Part shown: positions 10,980 through 21,613 of the stretch, one piece after another
Layout of the letters: each line of letters starts with the position of its first letter
Position numbering within the stretch: the first letter of the stretch is position 1
Source: Buddleja alternifolia
Lineage: Eukaryota; Streptophyta; Magnoliopsida; Lamiales; Scrophulariaceae
Assembly (NCBI GenBank): GCA_019426215.1
Contig: CM033393.1
Span: 1,741,001-1,805,000 of the forward strand
Length of the DNA stretch: 64,000 nucleotides
Direction of reading: 5' to 3'
Program-made: the position numbers and the translations under genes
The notes under the pieces: model-generated
What the model saw: the letters and a program-made list of their open reading frames with translations, nothing else
Databases searched by the model: none
What the model was told of the DNA's origin: nothing

Positions 10980-12260
10980 AAATGTGACATAGTCTTTCAA
11001 GGGACTGAATGGCTGTTTGAGGTGATGCTCACGCCTAACCTACTCATTTACTGCCTCAACTTCAACATCCTTGGTGCCCCCCCATCTGCAATAAGATCAT
11101 TATCTGAAGCACTCGGAGTACTCATATTTTCATCATCCAAATTTTCATTGGCGGTATCAGTAATACCATAATCGACATGATCCAATACATCATAATAGAT
11201 CTTTCTTAAACTGGCTTGAGACATAATAGGTGTACTGGTAGAGGCATAATAGGTATACTGGTAGAGGCATATAGAAATTCATCTTCGGAGAATACCATGT
11301 CTTGTGAAACAAAGTACACACTGGTGTCAAGATCGTACAATGCTTTGACTGGCAAATTTTTCCCCTGTTTGATTCTCATCTCGAGCATAGCATTGACATC
11401 CGAAGACACAAATATGTGTATAACTACGGAATTTTCCGAACAAGTACTCGCATGGAGTTTTATTTTCCAAAAGTTTAGATGGAGTTCGATTTATCAAATA
11501 TATAGCCATCAACACACATTCACCCCAAACATTAAAAGGAAGATTGGATTAAAAATGTAGCACTCGAGCAATGTTTAGAATGTGACGGTGCTTCCTCTCA
11601 ACCCGTTCATTCTACTAAGGCGTGCCCACGCATGAGGTTTGATGGATTATCTCCTTTTCAGGAAAATAAGAACTTAGACAAGTATATTCTATCCCATTGT
11701 CACTTTTAACAATTTTCACATCTTTACTAAATTGTTGTTTAATCATAGAAAAGAAATTTTGAAGCACATGTTTCACTTCTGATTTCACATCCAACAAATA
11801 GATGCATATAGCTTTTGAACAATCATCAACAAGAACTTGATAGAGACCCCATAAATCACAGTGAATCACATCAAAAATGTCATTAACTTTACTATCACTA
11901 TAAAAGAAGACTTCTCGAGTCTGTTTGGCTCTCATACAAACATCACATGTCTTTCTCGTGGCAAAATTGTCATTGCCAACACTAAAATTATGAAGCACAC
12001 TAACATTCTGTAGCAAACTTACTATTTTATTAGATGGAGCCCCATTCTTTTGTGCCACAATTCAACAGAATCCACACGGTTTACATTGTATGATGTGATT
12101 TCTACCGCCGGCTTGAGAAAATAAAGCCCTTCTCGGTACTCACCCTCTCCAATCACCATCCTCGAATTGGGGTCCTGTATAATACATGAGGTTTTAGTAA
12201 ATAGGATGTTAAAATTCAATTCATCAAGTAATTGTGATATTGACATTAAATTGCAACTCC
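10980..12260 (-). pseudogene. Copia B remnant, GAG-pre-integrase and integrase part
   Basis: Continuation of copia B on the minus strand. From right to left: a GAG-pre-integrase segment (VELWHKRMGL, about 12070), the integrase zinc-finger cysteines (CDVCMRAKQ, about 11940), and the integrase core. The core shows the first Asp in HCDLWG (about 11855), the second in KSDNG (about 11700) and the Glu in the VERKHRH block (about 11600). After that come the VWGE and LINRTPS blocks and a degenerate linker. Frame breaks occur near 11600 and 12040. The 5' part (gag, protease, LTR) is missing beyond about 12260. Catalytic residues are visible, but the gene cannot be translated as one protein. Confidence 0.85.
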
Positions 12261-12582
12261 ATACGATTTGTAAAGTTAAGTTGAGTCATGAGACTATTTT
12301 TTTCATTTTAAAAAATTTGGGACCACAATTTTTTTTTTTGAGTTATGGAACTAATATTGCATTTTTCTTAATATAATAATAATGGAATATAACTTGTATA
12401 TGAGACAAGTAAATAACAAAATATTATAGGCTGAATTATATTATATCACATAACAATTAGTCCAAAAAAAAGTCCAGAGCCTTACAGCCCAAGAGAAAAA
12501 AATCAATAAAGCCAATTAAGTTATCATAACCCCTAATATCTAAAAAAAAAAAATATCTTTTTATATTTGTTAAGAAATTTCA
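12261..12582. other. AT-rich spacer, no gene seen
   Basis: Simple AT-rich DNA with A and T runs (for example 12331-12340 and 12541-12553). I see no coding or transposon structure, apart from possibly the eroded 5' end of copia B. Confidence 0.6.
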
Positions 12583-14048
12583 TGTTAGATTTTTTGATGA
12601 TGACAAGATGAGTTTTATGTTAGACCCTAAAAATATTATGTAAGTTTGATTTCATTAGAATATGTATAAGTGTTTGATAGTGATCGAGTTGTAATTTTAG
12701 TTAAGGCTTTTTATCTTTATAGTTTTTAGATTAGTATCTAAGTGCTTGAACTTTGATAGAATTATAGGTGAGTTTATCAAGTTGAAGTCGAAGATTAGCG
12801 CCTGAAGACATTGAAGATATAGATCGCCCAAGCGTCTGCTAAGCGCTTGAAGATCTTTCAGAGTGATGAGCGTCTGGAAGATAGAACTCACCTGAATTAA
12901 TTACAAGTCAAGGACTTAAATGCAATCTTTCACCGAACATTTATTTTTAAAGGAAAACAAATTCAAATGCATTAAATGCTTTAAATGTGATAAGGACCTT
13001 TGACATATGGATAAGCCTTTCCCATTGGCTGTCAACTCATAGTAGCCTGCAGCACCAACTTTTGTGCGGAGAATTTTTAGATATGTCAGAAAAAAAGTCG
13101 GTACACTCGCTGAGTGATAACACGCACTCACATGAATCCAATGGATAAATCCCAAGAAATGTCTATAAATAGAAGCTCATAGCTAACCCTAAAGACCAAG
13201 AAATGTCACTCTTATGCTGTTGAAATTCTTCCAACTCTAAAAAGCTTAAATCTCCATAGCCAAATATTTTTAAATTTAAGCATCTTTACAGCCATCCAAT
13301 ATCTCATACATCTTCTTAGAAGAAACTCAACCTTCCAAAGAGATCTTCATAAAAGTGTTTGAACTTTCCAAATCAAATGAAAACCGGTGATAAAAATCCA
13401 TCAACCTCTGCATTTTCTGTGACGAAGTTGTTGAAGGCATAGCCTTATTTTTGAGTGAGAGAAGCTAGTCCGAAGTAGATCTTAACCAAGTTGAAATCTG
13501 TGTGATCAGGGAACTCAGAATCAATCTTCATCATTTGCTATTGTGTAGAAGTTGTCTTTGTGAAGTTCTATAAATCATTCTAGTGAATTCCTCTTGTGTG
13601 GAAAGGAGTAGAAGGACGTAGCTGGGATTACATAAATCCAGTGAACCTTACAATTTCTTGTATCATTCATTTAATGCCTTATTGCTTTATTATTCCTCAT
13701 TCATATCTTGTTATAAAGCATACTCATTAAAACCAAAATCAAAGCAACTAAGCATCACTAAGTGTTACAATCTTTCAAAGTAAAAAAGACTTGTAAAAAT
13801 CATTTCCATTGTGCTAACCATGATATAAGCGCTAAGCTTTTGATCTTACCTTGATCAAATGCTCAAACCTAGTATCTAAGCTATCTTTCAAAAGGAAGTC
13901 TTATCTCTAAGAACATGCGCTGACAATAAGTCATTGCCATTAAGTAACAAGCGCCTGTGAGAAAATTTTTAATACAAAAATTTTAAGTTTGAAAGAATTT
14001 AAGGGTCTATTCAACCCCCCCTATCCCCCTAAACCCTTTCGTATGTCA
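12583..14048 (+). repeat. Probable SIRE-type copia LTR (solo)
   Basis: It starts TGTTAGATTTTTTGATGATG, a phrase typical of SIRE/Maximus copia LTRs. It has a TATA box (TCTATAAATAG near 13161-13171) and a C-rich tract near its end (about 14015-14030), as these LTRs often do. The right boundary is uncertain and no target duplication was found. No primer site or coding region follows, so it is taken as a solo or truncated LTR. Confidence 0.6.
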
Positions 14049-14825
14049 CTTGAGACCAATAATATATATATATATATTATTAATTTTCGTTAACATCAAT
14101 CTATATTCATAAATCTTCAGACATTATGCATACAGAATTACTCATAAATCAATACTATCTTTTTCATATATAAGTACTCAAGTGTCATACAAATCAGTAT
14201 AATTACTCCTTTTTTTAAAAAAAAATTATTCTACCCCTTTTTTGAAATATTTTTTATTGAATTATTATCAATTATAGATAGTAAATCCCAACGTTTCCGA
14301 ATTAATAAAAGAGGTACATTTTCTTTTCTTTTTCCATTTCTTAAAGAAAGCTTATAGACACCCCTCTATTTAAATTCCCATTATTTCATGAATCCAATGT
14401 TTTGAAATCGGACCGTTCATTGAACCAAAATATCGACTTGGTCAAGGGTCGTGATGAATCTCAACTATTTTTATAATTTTCAAAGCCTAAAATATTAATT
14501 TTGCCATTGTAACTCATCAGACACAATGACTTTGCTTCAAAAGGCGTTCGTTTTGTATTTAATAATTTCCCCAGTACAATATCTTCTAAATACATGTATC
14601 TGCAATGTGCACTAGTCGAATCAATAGCACTCACTACCAAATATTTGATGCCCCTTTGTATAGCAAAAAAACTCAAAAATTGGAGGCAGCAACAAGAATG
14701 TTACACTATCTAAAATTTTAATCCAGACCAAGTTTGATCAAATTCAAATAATTTAATAAATTAGGTTATTAATATGATCAATCAAATTTGAACTAGAATC
14801 TCTCCAATGCTAAATTTCTCGAACC
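14049..14825. other. Region downstream of the transporter gene, no gene seen
   Basis: AT-rich DNA with a TA microsatellite near 14060-14082. A 71-codon minus-strand frame at 14461-14676 matches nothing I recognise and is more likely chance or an unidentifiable remnant. The 3' UTR of the transporter should extend into 14500-14825. Confidence 0.5.
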
Positions 14826-16588
14826 CTATGTGACAATATCCTCCTTTGATTCTGAACACGCTTTCTCAATATCACCCGTTGGTTGGCTCGCATCTTTCTC
14901 CCTTTCCGCCTCCTTAGTCTTTCCCCACAACACAAAATAAAGCCCTCCAACCAGCAAAAGTGCTCCCAAAACACTATCACATAATCGAAACAAGATTTTA
15001 GTACTGGATATAAGCAATTAACTAATGTTAACATTGAGTTTAGCCTCGTCCAACCAATTACAAGATAAATACCATAACACTTGACTTGTGGCTCATCAAT
15101 CTCTGCAATCTATACGTTAATCATATGATAAATATAATTACTGGTCACATTATTAATTTAGGTTTCAACCGAACCCTCAATTCAGCTGATCAAAAATATC
15201 CTATAGTTTAGTGTATAACTCTTACCTTCCAAGACTAATAATCTCTCCCAAAACTAATGCTGATATAATGATGGTAAAAACCATTATCAATGGGGTGGTC
15301 ATGGCTAGGAAGACTGGACCTTTCTTCTCAATAACCCATGTTTGAAGGTAAAATGTAACACCAGTCACCATTATTCCCTGTGATAAGTTGATAAAAAAAA
15401 TTGAATGAATTTATTTGTTTCCTTAAAGTAATGAAAAAATTGCTTAAAATTATAGTTAGTAGCTAGTCAAAAAAATGTAAATTAAGGAGTGTAATGATCG
15501 TAAGTAAAAAACAGATTAGAACACCGAATTAATTTTCTAATGTACTGGTGGGACTATATATGCTAACATAATTAGGCTATATATATAAATGCAGTATGGA
15601 ATTCCTTCAAAAAAAATAAATGCACTATGGAAAAAATATAAAATATTAGTGACAACTGTGGAAATAAAATAAAATAAAATGAAATGAAAAGAATTAAAAT
15701 TGACTTACACAATAGGCTACGGATAGAAGTCTGATATTGAATCCAAGAAGCCATTGAGTGGGGTCTCTTGTAAAAACAACTGCAACTATGAATGACTGAA
15801 TTGTGCTCAAAAAGCACTGTAGAGTTGTCAATAGCAGCTTCGAAGGATAACTTTTTAGTACTCTCCCCTAAATACCGAAATTTAAAGTAACATTATTATC
15901 ATAATAAGAGCAAACAGTGATATATAGGATAATAATTTATGCTACACTTATATTTTTATAAATGCTTATATTTATATATATTAGGTTGTCAGTGTCCATC
16001 TATTTTGATTTGTAGTATTTCCGAGCTCAAGATTTTTATATAACAAATCACTTGCTATTGTTTTGGATAATTTTGAATTACTATGGATCAAAATCATGTG
16101 ATTTAAGTTGTTTTCCAGTTATTACGTACGATGTATTTGAAATTCGTTTGATATTGATGTTATTAGTTCATGTCTTACCTCCAAACCTCTATAATCAACA
16201 GGACCTTGGCTACATACGACAATTTTTAATCCGAATAGAGTTTGATCGAAACTGAAGCAATCACATGACAGTTCTAATTTAGTATTGATACTATGATCAA
16301 ATCTTAGCTCCGAGCTTTTATAATCTCAAGACAACCTAGCTAGATGATGTACAACAAATTTTGTTCGAACCAAATTTGGTCAAATCTGAAACAATTCACA
16401 TGACAAGTGAATTACACTTATTATGTATTTGATGAATTTATACTTACATGAAAGTAATCAATCACAATGTAAGTAGTGATTAATTAATCATTTAATTATG
16501 ATCAAATTTTATCTGAACAAGAATTTTATGCACGATGTAAACTGAAAGAATATATATATAAGATCATTTTGAATGATAAAGATAAGAT

Positions 16589-16623
<35 letters not shown>

Positions 16624-16939
16624 ACGTATATAATTATATATACCTGTAATACTAGCCAGAAAGCCCAAGATATGTTGGAAAGAAGCATGAGAAACACACC
16701 CTTAATCCAAGTTTTGGTAGAAGGAACTTCTTGTAGTTGTTGTAAGTGATGATTTATCAAGTGATGATGCATCAATATTTTCAAGAAAGGTCCTCTGTAG
16801 AAAGCAATAGTTGCTACTCCTCCAATGCAAAGTGTTACTCCCGCAATCTTCATCATCCCGTGACTTTTTCTTATATTCACGCTCTCCATCCTATTATACA
16901 ACCATCGTGTGACATTAATTCATCAATTCATCACATTTT

Positions 16940-16974
<35 letters not shown>

Positions 16975-19014
16975 CAATACGTAACACTCGATTGTGCTAA
17001 TTGATTAGCATAATAAGGGTAGTAAGTTAGCTTGTATATATGGTCGCTGTAGTTTGTAGTATTCACTCGTTTTGTGACATCTATCGATTTATCGATAATC
17101 ATATGAAAAGTGTAATTCACTTTTTGTTTCAAAAAAATTATTTTTCTTGGTGGGGATGGGTGGGCTGGGAATATAGAATCAACAAATTTTCATTAAATTA
17201 AGGCCATTGATATTAGCTTTATGCCAAGATGTTAATTGCAAGATACAAAATGAGGAAATGTGGTCAAAAGGGTTTCAAAAGAACTAAAATATTTGTTTGG
17301 TTGAAGTCCCACATCATATGTTCCTCTTCCCTTGACCATACAAATTAATTATATTTATAGAGCACAATGAAATTTAGTAAATGCTTCTTTTGTTGGGAAT
17401 TGAAATTTATCACAAAATAAATGAAGAAAGGAACTTTCTATAAAACAAAAGAACATTGCCGTATAAATCATTTGTAATTAAACAAAACAATGATTATTAA
17501 TTTGAACTTGTTATCCTATAAATATGATATTGGCTAGAACATTAGTATATACTTAATCATAATATCCTTCCCAAAAGACACAATAATTTAATTATATATT
17601 GTCGATTCATTTACATAATATCCTAAGGCAATTCAAGAAGCTTTTGCATAATACCAAGTTGAATGTAGCTATATGTTACCTCTTAACTTTTCACTTTTTT
17701 GCCTCTTTTTTTTTGTAGTTTTCATAAGAAATTATAGCAAAAAAATTGATTGAATTTTTGTAATTAACGTTTCAAATTGGTTTCTTACTATCTAATTAAC
17801 AGTTCACAAAATAGTGAAGAATTATATAGTGATATTTAGCATTTTTTTCATATCAATTTTAGGTTTATATAAAAAAAGTATAGAAATGTGATACTCGGCC
17901 ATAATATTAAGGAAAATGGTATATACCACCGTTTTCATATTACCGATTTTTCACCTCCTCTTAATTTAGAAAGTATGGATGTATTAAATTCATTAAAATC
18001 TATTAATTGAAAATGATTTCTTGCCAAAAGCAGGAGGAGTGAAAAATCGGTGATATATAAAAGGTGGTATATAGCATCACTCTAATATTAATTTCTCTTT
18101 ATTTACCTTAATAAAACTGCGAGAAAGAAAGTTACAACAGGAAGGGTATTTGAAGTTGCAGCACCCAAAGATGCAGAAGTATACTTCAAAGCTACACCAA
18201 CAATATCTAGACTCATTGTGATCCTGCAAAATTCAAATTCAAATATAAATAAATTAAGAATAAAACTTTCAAAGTAACTTTTAGACAACTTTTTAAGATT
18301 TATATCTATACTATTTATAAAGTGATTATAAAGTGAAAGAGAGATGACATTGAAAAAATTAAGTCGATTTGCCAATTTTCTGGGTATATGGCACCAATAA
18401 CCTATAACAAATTGACAACTGCTTCATGGCGATCGTGCTTAAAACGTCATATTTTCTTTCTTTTTCTTATAACTTCTTCACATTTTTCTCTCATGAGTTA
18501 TTATCAAATACAAAAAAATGTACAATTCTAAACTGAATATTCAAAAATTATGCACACACGTAGAGTGTACAATCACTTCTAGCATTATTTAATAAACACA
18601 CTATATATGTATATATATACACATCGAGTGATATTAAGGAAAAATCATGAATATACCCAAATAGTGTCAACATGAAAATCTTGATGAAAATTGAGAATGA
18701 CATTGGTGGAGCAGTTTTCCTGCAAATTATAACCCAAATGAATTATTGTTAATATATACACCCATGTCAATTACGGGTCGTACTTAGGAAGTCTCGAAAC
18801 ATTCCAAGAATTAATTATACGTAAACATATTTGACATGTACCTTTCCATGAAAATGGCAATGGGAGCTAAGAAAAGAGTTGCAGCAGCTTGTCTGTAGAA
18901 GACAAAGACATAAGTGTTCATACCCACATCGAATGCAATCTTTGTTAGCAAGAAATATCCAGCATATATGATTTGTATCAGTAGAATTGCCCAAAATGGC
19001 TTGTTTTCCTCCAT
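14826..19014 (-). CDS. WAT1-related (nodulin-MtN21/EamA-like) transporter, seven exons
   Basis: Exons, in transcription order: 19014-18842, 18719-18657, 18223-18107, 16890-16644, 15867-15709, 15377-15226 and 14973-14826. All introns are GT-AG and the phases agree. The sum is 1059 bp, giving 352 aa plus TAG. The start is the ATG before EENKPFWAILLIQI, typical of family N-termini. Recognisable blocks include FYRQAAATLFLAPIA, the ERK junction, LKYTSASLGAA, GVTLCIGGVA, STIQSFIVAVV, LQTWVIEKKGPVFLAM and LGALLLVGGLYFVLWGK. These fit ten membrane helices in two EamA halves and a hydrophilic tail. Family members are plasma-membrane or tonoplast exporters of auxin, amino acids or other metabolites; the substrate here cannot be inferred. 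The length is near the family norm and no lesion is visible. Intron 3 (about 1.2 kb) holds a MITE. Confidence 0.93.
16593..16623. repeat. TA/TG microsatellite in intron 4
   Basis: A run of TA units followed by TG units within intron 4, about 20 bases downstream of the exon 4 donor. A second TA run of about 30 bases lies at 16943-16971 in intron 3. Both are simple-sequence repeats likely to vary in length. Confidence 0.85.
17910..18082. mobile_element. hAT-like MITE in intron 3 of the transporter gene
   Basis: A 173 bp element with imperfect terminal inverted repeats of about 45 bp. The arms contain GGTATATACCACC and CCGATTTTTCACCTCC at the left and their complements at the right. It is flanked by an 8 bp direct repeat TAATATTA (17902-17909 and 18083-18090). 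The 8 bp duplication fits hAT-type transposition. There is no coding capacity. Its right edge is only 24 bases from the exon 3 donor. Confidence 0.75.
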
Positions 19015-19098
19015 TATATATTTGTGTGTAGCAGTTTTCAGAGATTTTTATCAGAAGTTTGTGTGTTTTTTGCAAAAGAATCCCAGGAGATTGAGGGG

Positions 19099-19106
19099 TA
19101 TATATA
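19099..19106 (-). promoter_or_regulatory. Putative TATA box of the transporter gene
   Basis: TATATATA lies 85 bases upstream of the start codon on the minus strand. A transcription start about 30 bases further on would give a 5' UTR of around 55 bases. The spacing is usual for a plant promoter, but the call rests on sequence only. The TRIM begins about 180 bases further upstream. Confidence 0.5.
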
Positions 19107-19462
19107 CAAGTTGCCAGGACATGTATGCAGGCGGTGAAAACGAACCTTTGAAAGATACATCATGTACAACAAGAAATAAAAACAAAATAAATAATACTTA
19201 CAAAATATAAAAAAAAAACTTGAAAAATGTACTGTACATTAAAGTATGAGATTTTTTTTTTTTTTTATGAAACATTAAAGTATGTGTTAGATTAGTCGTA
19301 GGGAACTTGTATTACTGAATAACATATTTATAGAGATATATGTACTTGGTAAACAAGAAACCCTAACTATAAACAAAGAAAAGATAAATACAAGGAAATA
19401 TAAAGAAATCTAAATTAACATAAATACTAGAAAGACATGGAAAGATATTATATTATCTAACA

Positions 19463-20029
19463 TTCCCCCGCAGTCGAAACGTGAGAGTCTTGAACGTTGA
19501 GACTGGACCAAAGAAATCTGATCATAGAGAATTTGAGAATAAGACAACGACAAAGATAAAAGGTGGCAGCGGCCTTAAGAGGCCGCGGCCGCGGCTCCAA
19601 GTCCTCATTTTCCAAGGGTGATCGGCGGCAACTAATAAAACTAAAGGCGCGGCGGCTAAACGCGGCAGCCCACTGCCAAAGAGAGAAGGCGGCGGCTCCA
19701 AGTCCTCGTTTTTCAAGGGTGAGCGGCGGCAACTAACAAAACTAAAGGTGGTGCGGTGGCAGTTAAGCGCTGCGGCCCGCGACCAAAGAGTGAAGGCGGT
19801 GGCGGCGCCATAGGAAAAAAAAGAGAAAACGAGATAAGGAAGAAGAAGATGGCGAGGCGACGATCAAGAGAGAAGGCGGCGGCGACGGCCATAGGAGAAA
19901 GAAAGGGGAAAAATTAGAAAAAGGAAAACTAAACTCGATAAGGGGCATCGGACGGGGACAACAACTTGAGGATGGCGGTGGAAGCGAGAGATCGAGAGAC
20001 CATGGCTCGAAGCCATGACTCTGATTCCA
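19463..20029 (-). other. TRIM internal region, noncoding
   Basis: GC-rich noncoding DNA containing a diverged tandem duplication of about 115 bp (roughly 19577-19690 and 19690-19805). Next to the primer site is a hairpin CATGGCT-CGA-AGCCATG at 20001-20017. Apparent open frames here are Ala/Arg/Pro-rich and have no family resemblance. Confidence 0.65.
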
Positions 20030-20082
20030 TGTTAGATTAGAGAAAACTTTCACTACCACAAAAAAGTCCTATTACAGCGCAC

Positions 20083-20442
20083 CTATGACAGCGGTTTTGA
20101 AAACTGCTGTAAAAAGTGGCATTCGGTTCGGACCTATGACAGCGGTTCGAGCCAAAACGCTGGCATAGGTTTCAGAAAAAAAAAAAAAAATATATTTTGA
20201 ATGTGGCAGCGGTTCGGCCAGAACTGCTGCCAAAAAGCACACGTATGGCAGCGGTTCGGCCGAACCGCTGCCACAAAGCGCACGTATGGCAGCGGTTCGG
20301 CCGAACCGCTGCTAGAAGTGTACTTTGTGGCAGCGGTTCTAGCCGAACCGCTGCCAGAAGTGTACTTTGTGGCAGCGGTTCTAGCCGAACCGCTGCCACA
20401 AACAGACATGTGCCAGCGGTTCGACCGAACCGCTGGCACAAG
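20083..20442. repeat. Left subterminal palindromic repeats of the CACTA
   Basis: About eight units, each a near-perfect palindrome of roughly 26 bp built as GGCAGCGGTTC-n-GAACCGCTGCC, spaced by about 10-25 bp. In En/Spm such subterminal repeats are the binding sites of the element's own DNA-binding protein. Several frames across the array are open only because the unit lacks stop codons. Confidence 0.85.
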
Positions 20443-20465
20443 GGCCGGGTTTTCTACAACCCGGC

Positions 20466-20930
20466 CCCCCTCACTCTCACTCTCACTCTCACTACATCTC
20501 ACCTACTCACTCTCTCTCTCTCTCAACTCTCTCACCACCACCACCACCACCACCATCACCACCACCACCACCACCACCACCACCATCGCGAGACCACCGT
20601 CCGCCGCCCCCCTAGATCTCTTTTTCTCTCTCTAGATATCTAGCCCTCTCTCTCGGTTTTTCTCTCTCTCTCTCTCTCTCAACTCTCTCACCACCACCAC
20701 CACCACCATCACCACCATCACCACCATCCGCCGCCCCCCTCCCGTTTTCTCTCTCTCTCTCGGTTTTTCTCTCTCTCTCTCGGTTTTGCTCTCTCTCTCT
20801 CGGTTTTTCTCTCTCTCTCTCTCTACCACCGCCGCCGCCGCAGCCGACCTCCGCCGCCGCCGCCGCCGACCTCCGCCGCCGCGGCCCCTGCCGCCCACCT
20901 CCGCTTCCGCCGCCGTGGTCCATTTAGTTT
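20466..20930. repeat. Low-complexity CT, CAC and CCG tracts in the CACTA leader
   Basis: Runs of CT/CTCT (20466-20530, 20650-20690, 20745-20825), CAC (20532-20586 and 20692-20730) and CCG (20828-20915). They produce spurious poly-His, poly-Arg and poly-Ala frames. They lie where the transposase promoter and 5' UTR should be. Confidence 0.85.
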
Positions 20931-21007
20931 TGGTATTTTCTTTTAGATAAATATAAATATATATATATATATACACACACACATAGAGTATGTATAGATG
21001 TATGTAT

Positions 21008-21151
21008 ATGTGGGTGTATGCATATATGAGTGTATGTATATATATTTGTGTATGTGTGCTTGTATTTGTGTATATGTGGGTGTATGCATATATGAGTGTA
21101 TGTATATATATTTGTGTATGTGTGCGTGTATTTGTGTATGTGTGGGTGTAT
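21008..21151. repeat. 66-bp tandem repeat, TG/TA-rich
   Basis: About two copies of a 66 bp unit starting ATGTGGGTGTATGCATATAT, at 21008 and 21074, with a shorter third start near 21139. Copies 1 and 2 differ by very few bases. It is part of the CACTA leader. Confidence 0.75.
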
Positions 21152-21613
21152 AAAAAATTTAAGGGAACTAGGAATTTGACTGAATTTAGTATTAATTTTA
21201 GTTAGTGGGGTGTTAATTCCGTTTGATTTGAGATTAAATTGTGGTTATTTGGTGGTTTAGGGTACATTGATCCAACTGGTGATCTATATTTATACTTAGT
21301 TGCTGAAAATATAATGTTTTATCTATAGTTTTATGTGATTTATGTGATCCGACTGGTGATCAATATTTGTAGTTGCTGAAAATATAATTAATTAAGATTG
21401 AAATTGGATTTTAGCGGATCGTCAGATTCGAATTTTGTTGGATTCAACCTACCCGGGTGAAGATTAAGTCGAGAACTTGGTAGTAATTTTTGCGTTGTTA
21501 CTCTGCTGAATTTTTTCTAGAATAATGGGAAATAAATTAAAATACAAATTATTTAATTAATTTAACTATCAACTGATGATAAAATTGTTTAATTTGATTA
21601 ATTCAGAATCAAA

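Noticed and set aside
12916..13155. 79-codon minus-strand frame
   Set aside because: Inside the SIRE-like LTR, no motif.
14461..14676. 71-codon minus-strand frame downstream of the transporter gene
   Set aside because: It looks slightly protein-like, but I could not tie it to any family or splice it to the transporter, and it is separated from the last exon by the stop codon.
16509..16901. 130-codon frame covering exon 4 of the transporter as a separate gene
   Set aside because: It is exon 4 plus read-through into intron sequence with a TG/TA microsatellite. Splice sites and phase assign it to the WAT1-like gene.
20083..20442. Regularly spaced palindromic repeats that look like a CRISPR array
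   Set aside because: This is a plant nuclear CACTA end. The same units occur inverted at the other terminus, the spacers are short and similar, and there are no cas genes.
20197..20643. Open frames of 140-150 codons, one with a long poly-His run
   Set aside because: They follow the palindromic subterminal repeats and the CAC/CT tracts of the CACTA. They have no domain and exist only because the repeat unit lacks stops.
20612..20982. Arg/Glu-rich minus-strand frames of 103-116 codons
   Set aside because: Translation of CT and CCG simple repeats.
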